From: Capniomyces stellatus | Lineage: Eukaryota; Kickxellomycota; Harpellomycetes; Harpellales; Legeriomycetaceae | DNA length: 64,000 nucleotides | Assembly: GCA_001661515.1 (NCBI GenBank) | Contig: LUVW01000002.1 | Location: 503,850 to 567,849 of the forward strand | Direction: 5' to 3' | Shown: positions 9,401 to 22,434 of the stretch, piece by piece | Layout: each line of letters begins with the position of its first letter | How positions within the stretch are numbered: the stretch's first letter is position 1 | Program-made: the position numbers and the translations under genes | The notes under the pieces: model-generated | The model's input: only the letters and a program-made list of their open reading frames with translations | Database searches by the model: none | What the model was told of the DNA's origin: nothing

Positions 9401-12342
9401 TATCATAGGGTCACCAACAACAGTAGGGGAAGAAAAGCTACTGGAACAATTCTAAACATTACGACTGAAAATAAGCCCACAATCAACCGCCTTTATAAGT
9501 ACACACACAACCCCTTTTCCTCAATTCATAGAAACGTGTTTTTATATTTTTAAACTGACTTTGTTAAAAACAAAATATATCACTTTTAAAACAGACCAGA
9601 AGATCTATTACAGAAAAAAAAATCTAATACAGGAAGGCTTTTTGTAGCAAACAAATATATTGTGGGAAGGTTATGCAAAGTCGCACAAGTGATAGTGAAT
9701 GAGTAACAAACGCAAAAACATGCCAGTATGGCTTTTGGGACTCGATCACGCCCCGCCAAGACGATTAAGACTTAAAAAAAACCTGCTGATTAACAGTTGC
9801 ACTAGTTTAGCATCTACTATTTTGACTGTACATGCAATAGAAAAGCCTGTGTTTATGGCATTTCCTAATTAGCTAAAAAAAAAGTAAATAACCTTGGCTC
9901 GCAAACGAGAGATATGGATTGGAATGGCGCTGTTGGTCGAGTGAATATATGAACATATGCTGGCCCAAATTGGCACAGTTAAAGCGTATATCTGATAGTG
10001 TTTAGAAAATAAAGGTAAACATTTACAGGTTTGGCTCGATATTAACTTGGTTTAGCCAAACGGCTGAAAGAAAAAAGTAGATGGATGGTTAGTGGCGTAG
10101 TAGCTAGATTGAAGTGGTTCTGGTGCTTGCGAAAAAAATATGTCGTGTTGATAGGCATACTAGAGAAAGCTAAATGTACAGCATAAGCCTACGTCTCAAT
10201 CCGTTTCCATTGTTAATCCGGAAAAGTTGATTCAACTCCCAAATTGAACATTTTGTGAAAGCCAATTTTCTTGATACGAGTTCTAATCGTCGGTTCGCGA
10301 ATGCTTTAAAAAAACAACAATGAAGCAGATTGAAATTGGGCCAATAAGATCTTAACACTGGTATGAACAACATTACCAAGAGCTCTTACTGGAGCTGGTT
10401 GTTTTCAATACCAAAAGAAACGTAAAAAGCGAAAAATGAAATAGAAAGCCAGCTCTTTTTCCAGCAATTTGATTGTGGCAGTAGTTATATCGAGTTAATG
10501 TCCGATGGCTTATTTAAAGTGTTGTAAGCCTTTAAAGATTTAAATGGTAGCAAAAACATCAGCAAGTGTGAGCCTATTATATGTGGTGAACGCCAAATAT
10601 GCAGTGTTTTCATAGGACAATTGCAGAGTATTTATCCATTATTTATTCCAATTGTCTGACTTGTTGGCAACAGATGCTGAGTGTTAAAGTAAAGTTTGCT
10701 ATTTGGGATAATTAGTTTTATTTAAATTCACCAAAGAAAAAGTGATTTAAGTTGTAAAACGGAAACGAGTTTAAGGATGATTGGTGGTAAAAAAAATTTA
10801 AAAAAAAAAGTTGAGTAATTTAAATGGGAAGGGTATGGATGTTCAATATTCAATCAAAAAATAATTGAAAAAAGAGATTTAAAGAAAAAAAAGATTTAAA
10901 AAAAAGATTAAAAGCCAAAAGCAACTGATTTGATTATTGATAGTTGGCCAATAGGTGACTGCTGACAAAGTGAAAAAGAGCGAGTGGACCAGTGTATTAG
11001 TCTAAATTGACTGAAGAAGCAAGGAGAGGTGTAAGAAATAAACACAAGTTACTAAGATGCTTGATTGATAAACATAGATAATTAGTTGTTGTTAAACCTC
11101 AATTAGAAAGTCAGAGCTGTCATACTAGAAAAAAAGCAAAACACTTGGTTACTGGGTTGGAGGATCCTTAAGATTTTTGATTATAGGTTTGGTTTAAATG
11201 GGATGGGATGGGTGAAGGGAGAAATAAAGCAAGATGATTACTGTGATGATTGATAATAATATGCAGGGACGATGTTGAACAGAAAAAAAGAAAGAAAAAA
11301 AAGGAAGAGAAACAGCAAATAAAGATAATGGTAAAATGGGGGGAGAGTGAAAAGTAAGAGAATTCAAAATAAAAGTAGTCGTGAAGGCCGGGTGCGGAAA
11401 AACATCAGGGCAAATGCAAATATGATGGAGTAGGGTTTGGGAAATGCAGAAAAATGATTGAAACTTGACAAAAAAAAAGCAAATGGTTGATATTTAAAAA
11501 TCAACAGTATTTATTTAAACAAGCATTAGAAGATGCAAATAGTAGTAACAATTAGGTAAAACGATGAAATGAAGGGAAAGTTAAAGCAAGGAATGGTTAA
11601 AAAGAATAAAATTGACGGGATATACCAGCAGATAAATGGAAGCTAAATGGAAAGACAAAAGTTTAGAAAAAGTTTGACAAAAAAAGCAAGAAAAAAGAGA
11701 GCAAGAATTTAACATGCGAAAAAAAAAAAATGAAAAGATTAAATCTTTTTTAAAAACACATACAAAAAAAAAAAACAAACCCGCCCCAAATAATTATAAT
11801 AATCAAACAGGCTGGTAAGAAGCAACATAAGAAGGATAAAGAAAAAAAGGAATAAAGAACCACAATAGTTCTGAAAGGAAAAAAGATACAACACAATCCA
11901 AGAAACCAAAATACGAACTTGAAATAGCTTTTTAAATTTTAAATTGGGCAAACATCATCAGCAATACTCTTGATAACATAAATATCAATTAGGATTAGGA
12001 TTAGGATTAGGATTATTACAGTCTGAGCTTTGTTAATCAACCTGAAAATATATATACACTATAATTGACATTACTGTAATACAAATACAGAATATATGTA
12101 AATTATAAAGAAGATAAAGACAGAAATAGTAGCAATCAGAAATTAGATGCAGAGAAATATATAAACAATATCAGCAACAACAAAAAGCTAAAATTATATA
12201 TATAAATAAAACACCAAGGTATATACGTCTACGTCCCAGTAACAACAAAAAAAATTGGCAAAGGAGATATAGGAGGTAGAAATAAACAAGACAACAACGC
12301 AACCGCAGCAGCAACAAAAATAAATAAATAAATAGATTAAAA
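9401..12342. other. Long spacer and 5' leader of NOT4; purine-rich on the plus strand from ~10.7 kb
   Basis: No recognisable gene. From about 10700 on, the plus strand becomes strongly A/G-biased (runs such as aaaaagaaagaaaaaaaagg), and this continues through the first introns of NOT4. Minus-strand frames at 11581-12415 are phenylalanine/leucine-rich shadows of those purine tracts. A short hexamer repeat lies at 11989-12015. The 3' half may be a very long 5' UTR of NOT4. Confidence 0.4.
11989..12015 (+). repeat. (TTAGGA) short tandem repeat, about 4.5 copies
   Basis: Perfect hexamer repeat ttagga ending in tta, about 330 bases before the NOT4 start. It differs from the common fungal telomere unit TTAGGG at the last base, is internal and very short, so it is best taken as a microsatellite. 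Confidence 0.85.
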
Positions 12343-12890
12343 ATGTCAGATTCAGATGAAGGGAATATATCGTGCCCACTGTGCATGGAGGAGATGGATT
12401 TAGATGATCAAGCATTCTTTCCTTGTGAATGTGATTATCAAATATGCCGGTTTTGCTACCATAGAATTATAGAAGATCTGAATGCAAAATGTCCAGCATG
12501 CAGGCGGCCGTATGATGAAAAGAAAGTAAGGTGGAATGCAGTGTCGATGGAAGATTTAGCCAAAACTAGGGCAGAGAAAAAGGCTAAAGAGAAGGAGAAA
12601 AGAGAGTTAGAAAGTGGGAACAAAAAGCATCTGGCAAATGTGAGAGTGATCCAAAAGAACCTTGCGTATGTTGTTGGATTACCACCGCATTTGGCCACAG
12701 AAGAGGTAATTGGTTTATTTGTATAGATTTATAGTTAAAAAGAAAAAATAGGTTAAAGCGGGAGGATTAAAGATAAAAGAGAGTAGTGGAGAAAAGAGAG
12801 TATGAAAAAGACAGGAGGAGCGGGAAATTGGATAGATGGATAAAAGAAACAAGGAAGAAGAAAAAGAAAGAAGATGAGAGAAACAGAGAG

Positions 12891-12941
<51 letters not shown>

Positions 12942-15900
12942 GAGTAGTAACTAAAATATTGAGAAAATGTACAAAACTGTGTGGAATAGATATTGAAGGG
13001 GCCGGACTATTTTGGGCAATTTGGAAAGATCAGCAAGATAGTAATAAATAAAAGGCAGATAGTTTCAGTGCGAGGAGGAGATCCAATAACTTCAGTTGGA
13101 TCGTATGTGACTTATGTGTTGAAGGATGATGCAGCAAAAGCAATCCAGACAGTAGATGGATCTACACTTGAGGGCCGACTGCTAAGAGCAACTTATGGAA
13201 CAACAAAGTACTGTTCGTATTATCTGAGGGGAATAATATGCCAAAACCCAAACTGTATGTACTTGCATGAGCCAGGCGAAGAGGCGGATTATGGAAACAG
13301 GGACGATTACTCAAAGTAAGAATGAGGTTCAGATAATATAAAGTTTTGGAGATGAGAGGGTGAATATAGATATAAATGGGAAATCTAATAAGTTTATGCG
13401 AATCAAAAAAAAACAATCGAATTAAAACAAGATTGAATCAAATGATATGGAATTGAAATATATACATTAATTTAAAACAAATAGTAGTAGGCCTGGATTG
13501 AGAAATGGAGATGTAGTACCAGTACCAAAACCGTCACTAAAGAGGACACCGGTAGGAGGAGCCAGTGGGCAATCGCTAAGCGGGAAGTTACAAGTAGTGC
13601 CGTCATCGTCGCATTTAGGGGGGCAAAGAGAGTCGTCGCCGATAGACATTTCTAGACCAGGATCAGTGGTTCAAGCAATATCGGCTAAGTATCCAGAATC
13701 ACCGGCAGTGGTAGCAGATATAGGAGAGACGAGTTCAGGAGGAACAGAAACAGGAACAGGAACAGGAACAGGGACAGGGACAGTAGCTTCAACAACAACA
13801 ACAACAGGAACAGGAACAGGGGTTTCAGGGATAGGAGGGTCAGCATTGCCAGCAACGGCATCATGGGCATCGCGAATTCCCACCAAGAAGGGTTTGGCAG
13901 ACAATAAAGTGAGGCTGTTGGATGTGCAGGAAAGTGAAAAGGCAGGAGAAGTAAAAGTAGGTGGGGGAATAGGTGGAAAAGTGGGTGGAGGAACGTTGCC
14001 ATCAGCAGTCAAGAGTGAAGAAAGGGGTAAAAAGGCCGAGACAATAGAAAATAAAAAGAGTTTGGTTGGCAAAGATGAAAGTAAAAGTAGAAAACCAGAT
14101 ACAGATACAAACACAGAAGCAAGTATAGAATCAAATATAGAATCAAATATAGAATCAAGTATAGAAACAAATGCAAACACAAATGCAAGTAAAAGTAGAA
14201 ATAGAGATAAAGGTAGAGATAAAAACAAAAATACAGGAGTGGAGGAAAGTATAGAGGAGGATTTGGAGGTAGGTGGCAGCAAGTCGTTAAGAGTGGGAGC
14301 AGAAGCGGGGGGTTTGGGATTAGGGGTGCAAATAGTTAACCAAACCAAGAGGAAGTCAAGTGTTCAAACTCACAAAGGGCAGCAAAAAAGCAGCGGGCAG
14401 TTGTCTGGGCAGAGTGGCCAAGTATGGACCAAGAATCCGCACCCAATGTTGCAACAATTGAGCAGAGAAAGAAAGGAGCAGCTGAAGCGGCAAAGTAGCC
14501 AGCACTCACAAGAAGGAGAAGGTAAAAGTCTGGATAGCGAAGAGGGCTATATGGAGTCGAGCATAGACAGTTTGGAGAAACACAGTGAAGTAAACAAGCA
14601 CAAGTACAAGCAAACAAACTCGAGCTTGAACTCAAATGCAAATGAAAACGTACACAAGCAAAAACAGAAGGTCAAGCAAAACATAAATGAAGGCAATACA
14701 AACAGAGATAGGGAAATGGAACAGGATAATACAGCCAGTGTGAATACAGGTCAAGTGGAAACAGATAATGAACACAATTCGGACCTTGAAACTAACACGT
14801 CAGACTTGAACTTGAACTTGGACTTGAACTTGGGTTCAGTTTCAAACTCAGTCTCAAACTTGGTCTCAGCCTCAGAGTCAGAATCAGAATCAGATTTAGT
14901 ATCTACTAGTAAGACAAGGGTCATTCAGAGTGATATTAAGGCAGGTGTTTCAGCTGGAGACAACGATAATAATAGCAGTAGGCAGATGAGACTCAAGGCG
15001 AGATCAGATTCAAATTCGAATTCAAAAGAAATGGAAATGGAAAAGGAAATGGAAATGGAAAAGGAAAAGGAAACGGGAGCTAATGTTGAGACTGTGAAGG
15101 ATAATGAACCAGAGTCACAGAAATTGACACGCAGTAGATTTGATGATAAGGGTGCAGATATAGACAGTATGGATGGAGTGTTGGATTTGAACGGTGATAA
15201 TAGCCTACTTAGTGGACCAGACAGATACGTGAATAGACAGGTTGTAGACGGTGAGTCAAGATTCAATAGTAGCAGCAACATCCAGAACATGGCAGACAAA
15301 CAGATAGAGCAAAACGAGCTTTTGGACACACTTTTGGCGAATCAAAACCTGAATCTCAATCTGAGCCTGAATCAACGGCATTTGCTCAATCTGCACAACC
15401 AGACGATGCAAGGATTGGCCGGAGGTGGAATAACAGAAAGCGAAATGGGTTTGCGGGCGTTCAAAACTGCCCAACACAACCCAATTCTGCAGAGAAACGA
15501 GGCACTGTTTGGGCTGCATGCTGGCCAGCTGACCGGTAGGGCACAGTCAAGATTAGCCAACAACGAAATGGCAAACGAAAGTTCAAACTGGGGACCAGCC
15601 AACGCTTTTGATGAGCTGAGGTCTAACGGGGATGCAGCAGGCAATGGTGCTGTAGCAGGTGATTATGACTACTTTACACGCAACAGTGATGTTTTAGGCT
15701 GCAAGTCAATGGCAGAAAACAACCCGAATGAGCTTTTTGCGTCACAGCCGCATAACTCTCAATTACAGACTTTCCAAACCAACAACAGCATTAATAACAG
15801 CACTAATAGTAACATTAATAACAACATTAATAACAGTGGCAATAACAAAGGTATGGGGCTAGGCTTGGGTTTGGGACTAGGTTTAGGTCTAGGATCAGGA

Positions 15901-18642
15901 TTAGGAGGAGGTAGCTCAAGTTCAGTCTCAGGTTCTGGGCCAGGGTCTGGATCAGGGTCATTTAGTCATGCTGATACTGGGCTTGGTAATGGTATGAGAG
16001 GAGGCTGGCCGCCACCAGTCAACACTGACGTGTCAGGGTTACGAATGACGAATGAAAATATGTTGATGGGATCTGGTTCGAACCCAGGGTCAATGAGAAC
16101 ACCAAGAGATCGTTCTAGGTTTGGGTTTGCTCAAAGCTCAAATGAAAGCTTGGGATTAAATATGAACATGAATTCAAACATGAACATGAACATGGGTATG
16201 GGTATGGGTATGAATATGGGTATGAATATGGGTATGGGTATGAACATGGGTATGGGTATGAACATGGGTATGGGAATGGGTATGGGGTCGAATTTGGGAA
16301 TGGGAATGAATGAACAAATAGGATCAAGAAACAATGCAAATATGCAGTACAATTCTCAACTAGGTTATGATCATCTTGGAAATATTGGTGAGCTTAGAAG
16401 TCCCACTCAACTTGGCGCAAACATGAACAACTATCTAGGAATGAATTTTGACACTATAAACAACCTGAATTACAGCAACAACAACAACAACAACAACAAC
16501 AACGGTATTAATAATAACAACGGCAACAGTAATGGTGGCAATTACATGGACATGAACACAAGAGCCAACATGCAAAACGGCAGTGTGGTGGACAACTTGT
16601 CGATATTGTTGGAACACAAAAAGGACCAGTTGTATAATGAAGGTCCGTCTGGCCGAGTATCTTCTGTTGGAATGGGTCCCAATATGGTGCGGCCAGGCTC
16701 AGCTGTCACAGGACTCTCTACGCCATTTACAACCCATTCTGTAGCACCTCCAGGCCTAGAAGACTACCTGGATAACGGCAATGTAGCCAACTCAGAGATG
16801 ATGGGCAGCCTAAACGATAAAGAGTCATCAGGCTTGAGTAGTGGACCCGAGTATAATGTCAACAGAGCCTCACAGTTGATATCTGGTTTAAGAGTCAATA
16901 CTCCGCGTTCAGCTTTACTAGAAAGGCTTAGTTATAACGACGAAAACATGAACAACATGAACAACATGGCTAATATGAACAATATGGCCAATATGAACAA
17001 CATGAATAACATGGCTAACATGGGTAATATGGGTAATGTGGGTAATATGGGATATTCAACCTTGTCATCTATGCAAAACGGCGATCATTTGCCAAATGTA
17101 AATCAGCTTGGGCAGTCGCAACTAAACTTCTTGGCGTCACTTGAGGCAAAGTCAAGAATGCCCGAGTATGGACGAAACTCTGTGCCAGGAATTTCCCCAC
17201 TGGACATGCAAAACCCAGCATTAACAAACATGTCTATCAACGACCCAGGTATATACCCAAACATGCCCTTCCAAGACCCAGCGATTGTCCATGCCCAGCT
17301 GTCACGCGAGCCTGAAAGTGCCCAGTCAACATCTTCACATAAACATTTGGCAAACTTGCTAGCTAGACTAAATGTTGGTGGTTCACCAACCCCAACCCCA
17401 ACTCCACCAGCAACAACAACAAATCAATTGCTTCCTTTCTCATTTTCACATGCTCTAAGCAATGGAAATATAAACAACAATAACAACAACAACAGCGGTA
17501 ATATCAACATTGGCAATAATATGCCTATATCGTCAGCGACCTTTGACAACTTGAATTCATCTCCATTCAGCTCTGACCCAGCAATAATGAGCCTTGGCAG
17601 ATCCCAGCTGCAGACCCCCAACATGGGATTGCATTTGAATCGACCTGCTCGAAACAGTCTAATAAACGACCCCAATTCTATGCAGCCTTCAGACTCCCTT
17701 AACTCCAACCGATCCGCCCCTTTTGGTGGCGACAATAACTCGTTGAACAGAAACCATTTTTTTGAGGTTGACGCTACCGCTCTTACCAGCTCGTCTATCC
17801 CAGTAGCTCGTGGCCCTTTGCCAGAGGCTGCGTGTAGCGTCTCAAATCTAGACTCCTCTGTTCAACAACCAAAATTACAAAAACCCTACTACAGCAACAA
17901 TCGATCCAACATCGATAATAATGCTAATGGCACCAACCATGATCAAAGCTCCCTCTTACTAAACAACCCGCAATTCACCTCACATCTCTCTTCTCAACCA
18001 ACCAACACCTCACTACCCTCCACTTCTGCATCTGATTCAAACATTGGCCCCAACTTCAATATCAACCAGACCTCTATTCCAGCTAGGAATATCTCTCATT
18101 CCCCAAGCTTGGAATCCGATATTAGCTCTGAGTCTTTTATCGTCAACAACCCAAACCTTCAAAGTTCCACCACCAACAACAACAACAACAGTAGCAGTGG
18201 TAGCAGAGATCCTCCAATGCTCCCCACTACTGGTGTTCTAGGTGAGGTCTTGAGACTGTCCAAACTCAACTCTTTAAACAATACAAATACTCTACCAAAT
18301 GGGAACCCCAACGGTTTTATTAACCTGCAACCCCAGTTCCTACCTCAACCTCAACCTCAGTCTCATTCACAACTACAACTACAACTACAACCACAACTAC
18401 AACTACAACTACAACAACAGTCACAAACCCAATTTCAAAATGGCAATGGCTTTAACTCACCCTCATATGCGTTTCCAAACTTATCTATAGCTCTTATGAA
18501 GAACATTGAACATGTAAATGCGATCCACCAGCTTGAACAACAGGTTTCCGAGGCTTATAGAGGGTCAATGGCTTTTGAGCTAGAGATTTCCAACCTGTTG
18601 CATGGAAACTTTTCAGGGAAGCTTGGTAGCTCTGATTTCTAG
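12343..18642 (+). CDS. NOT4: CCR4-NOT ubiquitin ligase subunit Not4 (RING-RRM-C3H) with giant disordered tail
   Basis: Three exons keep phase: 12343-12705, 12990-13315, 13491-18642, giving 1946 residues. The C4C4-type RING uses C11, C14, C28, C30, C35, C38, C50 and C53. It is followed by a basic coiled linker, then an RRM split by intron 1 (NLAYVVGLPPHLATEE then ILKGPDYFGQFGKISKIVI), and a C3H1 zinc finger around residues 195-213 (C-x8-C-x5-C-x3-H). That order is diagnostic of Not4/CNOT4, the E3 ligase of the CCR4-NOT mRNA decay and translation-quality complex. Yeast Not4 has 587 residues. Here exon 3 adds ~1700 residues of low complexity: GT repeats, LG repeats, a Met-Gly-Asn array (16150-16300), poly-Asn, Asn-Met repeats and a Gln-Leu array, closing with a more regular NIEHVNAIHQLEQQVSEAYR segment. 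The tail stays open throughout, which argues that it is translated. Confidence 0.93.
12895..12942 (+). repeat. 9-bp repeat (aaaagaaat) in NOT4 intron 1
   Basis: About five tandem copies of aaaagaaat within the 284-base first intron (12706-12989). Part of the general purine bias of this region. Confidence 0.8.
16150..16310 (+). repeat. Coding minisatellite: Met-Asn / Met-Gly array in Not4
   Basis: Tandem atgggt, atgaat and aacatg units encode alternating Met-Gly and Met-Asn residues within exon 3 of NOT4. The array is imperfect (third-base changes, one aatttg interruption). The minus strand gives proline/isoleucine shadow frames. Confidence 0.9.
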
Positions 18643-19243
18643 CGTTATTATCATGCCCCGTTTGCGTTTGCAATATTATCGCCATATTCTATATAGCTAT
18701 TATTCTTATTATTTCCATCTCTTTACTATTCCAGTTGATTGATTTGGTTTTTGACTTGTTTTTTTATTTTATTTTATTGATTTACGATTTAATAAAGCAT
18801 ATAAAGTTTGGTCTAAATAAAATGCCCTGGTCAGAGTAAAACATATCAGTTTTTACTAATAGAGGTTGGCTGTTGTTATTATTATTGTTGTTATTATTAT
18901 TATTATTATTGTTGTTATTATCGCCATTTTATCGAGATAGATTTTGGCTGTTATTGTAAGCAGGTTTATTCCGTTTTAAACAATAAATATCGTCATTCCT
19001 CAATTATTTAGCTTTTGATTGTTTGTTATTTAATTTTTTTTCGTTGTATATTTTTTTAAATTTACTTCCATTCCTTCCTTTGAATATTAAAAAAAAAAAA
19101 AAAAATTCAGCACAATAAAATAGTTTTATAAATAAAAGGCAAAAGCAACAACAAAAGAATAAAGACGATTCTCTCTACAATCCAAAAGGTGTTTACAAGA
19201 GTCAATACACGGAATACATTTATATATATATATGGTTTGAAGC
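18643..19243. other. Intergenic between NOT4 and RPAP2
   Basis: Contains the NOT4 3' UTR, imperfect (tta/ttg) repeats around 18875-18920, a poly-A run at about 19088-19105 and the RPAP2 promoter. No gene was seen. Confidence 0.5.
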
Positions 19244-22200
19244 ATGGAGGTCGATTCAAACACCAAAACTAGCCCAGAGCTGACAATAGATTCGTTAATG
19301 AGGTCGATTAGAGGCGAGTCGGCAGATTCGGTTATTATAAGACCCATCAAGACAACTTCTGTTTTCAATAGTAAACCGCCAAACCAATTCAATCCCATAA
19401 AGTCAAAGCTAAACGAAAACGCCTTTAATGACTGGAATGAGAGCAGTGTTGATAAAGATTTAAAGCGCCACACTATTCAAAGTCAAATCAATCAGTTGGA
19501 GTCCAAACAGACACCAAACAGTACGAGTACAGACTCTGGGACAAATCCAAACCAAAAGTCGGATTTCGGATTAAACACTAGTGCCAAAATTAAGGCTAAA
19601 TCTAACACAAAATCCAAATCCAATGCTAAAACAGCTAATTCTAACAGAGCTAAAGTAATCAAAGAAAGTATGCAAATCAGACAAAAGTTTGACAACTTGT
19701 CGTTCTTATGGCAACAAAAGCTTTCTGAAAATCCAACCGAACAAACAATGATTCAAGCCGTAAGAAGCATACCCATATCTATACACACACATTTTCTCCT
19801 TTTCTCCTTTTCTCCTTTCCTCATCTGCCTCTTATCGTTATTTTTCAATTGATTAACCGGCCGTTTCTTTATTTATTGATATTGACTGTTCTTTATTATC
19901 CCTTTTACAAATTTGCCACTCAAAGGCTCGGTACCTGACTCTAAGTTATTATGACCAAGTAATCGTGGAAAGAAATACCGAGGAGCTGTGTGGATATCCA
20001 ATCTGTACAAACGAAAAAGCAGTAAGTAATATGTTCTTTCTTCCTCTATTTATACTCTGTTTTTTTTGTATTCCTTTAATATAGTATTTTGTGCTGGCAT
20101 TTATGCCACCTCTTGTACTATTTATATACATGTATACTTTTATAACTGTAGAACATCAACGCCAAATTCAAAATAAACTTGTCTAGACGCAAAGTCTTTG
20201 ATTTGTCTGAACTCAAGTCCTATTGTTCAAGAGGCTGCATGGTTGCGTCAAAGTTCTATAGAGCCCAAATACCCGAGGACCCACCATACATGAGAAGCAG
20301 AACAGAGTAAATACTTGACCAAACATTATTGCTACCATTGTTACTGCTATTGCTTATTCGACATGGAATCAGTTGTTTAAATATATATCAAGTTCTAATG
20401 TCATGTGGTTTATATTGACTTGATTATTAGGGAGATTAGTGTCAAGATCCTACCGCCGGCTGTAGAGTTGACAGATCAACAGCAAAAAGATTTGTTTCCA
20501 CAGCCACAAAAACCAGACCATGTGCTAAGCTGGTACAAGTCGCATTTGATGGACAAGTTTTTAACCCAGTTTCCCACAAACGACGTTCAGTCTAAATACA
20601 ACATCACCATTTCCGAATCCAGCCCTGCCACTGACAGCAACCCGGTTCTTGGAAACCCTACCCGTATAAACTCAAATTCAAGCCTAAACTCCATGGATGT
20701 AGAGTCTTCTGATCCCAACACAGTTTTTAACAAGGGAGTCATGAGGCCGACAAATGACCAGTTGGTTGAAAACGCATTTAATGCTGCCAAGCTTGGACCA
20801 GTTGGCGGTGGTAGTGGTAACAACATTGAAATTGACCAGATCCAAAATATAATTTCTGGCCTATCAATTACACCAAAAAACACGATACGTAGCAGCCCTG
20901 CCAACCAAACCCCAAGAATTAAAAGTGGAAAACCATCTGTTGTGGGCAGTACAAGCAACAGCACCGGCAACTCCACGCCAAACAGAAACAGCGAATTGGA
21001 AGCTCTCGACAACAGCAAAAAACCAAAGGAACTGAAAACAACCAAACCAAAAAAACAAACAATGTTCAAAAAAGCAAAAAGCACCGGGTTCGATGATGGC
21101 GTTGATTCATTATTTGACGAAAGCAACATAGACCAAAGCAATAGCGATATGGTCATGAACTCTGACACGGGCGATGAGGATGAAGATGGTTGCGGTTATT
21201 CAGAGTCTAACGGCCTGCACAATTACAAAGGGAGTGATTACAATAAGAAGCTGGGAACTGAGTCTGAACAAGAGTCTGGCGATGAGGGCGAGATTGGTGC
21301 TGGATCCGATGCGTACATAGATTCGGATGTGGATTCGTACTTGGGATCAGACGTGAATGATGATTGGTGGAACGAGGACTCAGATGACTCATCAACAAGC
21401 CTGTCACAAGAGCCTGCATCAGGCAAGTCTCAGCACACAAACACGAGTACTGGAGTGTCAAGAGATAGATTCGGCGGTAGCAGTAACAAAAGTGGTGGTG
21501 GTAAAGGTATTGCCGATCATAGTGATGTATATAACAAACCAAACAGTTCTAAAACTGCCACAAAGAGAAATGGTGCAAGTGGAAATAAAAAGGCAGTTTC
21601 GTTGTCGTATTTTGGCGAAACTTGGGTTGTTTTGGACAAGTTGGTAACACCAACCACAAACACTTTTTTCAAGCTGTTGAAGGGATACAAGAACGTTGAT
21701 GATTTTCCAATTGATATTAGCCAGAGAGGTCAGCTGGAGACTGGTTCTGGTTCTGGCTCTGGCTCTGGCTCTGGTGTTTCAAGTGCTGCTGAGTTGGATG
21801 CAGCTATCGATATGGATGTGGATCAAATACAAGTTCAACGAAAAAGAATATTTGTCGATACCATGAAAAAGCAGTAAGTGTGGCAAACCATCTAATGATA
21901 TTTCGGTGACTCGGCTAGTTGGATTTATATACAGTGTATATATATTTTACTAGCCATCTTATTCGCGTAATAATAGTCACTAAATGGTGGATTATTGCAA
22001 TGGATTTGGTAAAGTCGGGAGGGCTGAGATCAGGTACTAAATATTACAAATTATGTGTGGGTTTTAGGTTGGCAATCATGAAGAGGTATATGGTGATCAC
22101 GCCAAATGCCGAGTACACGATTTACCGGGCAATAGATACGTTTGTGATAGACAATGTTACGGTTGGGCTGATAGGGTTCAGACACTTTGCGTTTACAACA

Positions 22201-22434
22201 TCATTGATAATTGCGATCTTGCAAGCATCGTGTGATGTTGGGTTTTACAGTTCGTTTGGCGTGTCCAAAGACGGTTTAACTAGTGTTGATATGCGTGTTG
22301 TTTTCGAAAAGTTGTTTTTTGACATTTATGGCAAAGTTGGAGCTGCTGGGACCTCTGGAGGACCCACCAAGGTTTATGATTTGAGTTATGATCAGGTTTT
22401 GTTGATGTCACGAAGGTTTTTTGAGCCCTACTGA
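19244..22434 (+). CDS. RTR1: RPAP2/Rtr1-type RNA polymerase II CTD phosphatase
   Basis: Five exons in phase: 19244-19759, 19926-20021, 20152-20306, 20431-21873, 22068-22434; 858 residues. Exons 2-3 carry the RTR1 zinc signature: YYDQVIVERNTEELCGYPIC followed by the second pair CSRGC and KFYRAQIPEDPPYMR. Known members dephosphorylate Ser5/Tyr1 of the Pol II C-terminal repeat and help nuclear import of Pol II. Exon 1 is a basic/polar N-terminal region. Exon 4 is long and mostly low complexity, with an acidic stretch (DEDEDGCG), Ser/Asp-rich parts and a Gly-Ser run before exon 5. The ordered segment SYFGETWVVLDKLVTPTTNT and exon 5 (ITPNAEYTIYRAIDTFVI) resemble the C-terminal part of long RPAP2 proteins. 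Much longer than yeast Rtr1 (226 residues), closer to animal/plant RPAP2. Confidence 0.9.

Noticed and set aside
11989..12015. Telomere-like repeat
   Set aside because: The unit is TTAGGA, only 4.5 copies, internal, and flanked by ordinary sequence; a microsatellite is simpler.
13671..17735. Minus-strand frames opposite NOT4 exon 3 (for example Pro/Tyr/Ile repeats at 16115-16352)
   Set aside because: Shadows of repetitive codons in the Not4 tail; no domain.
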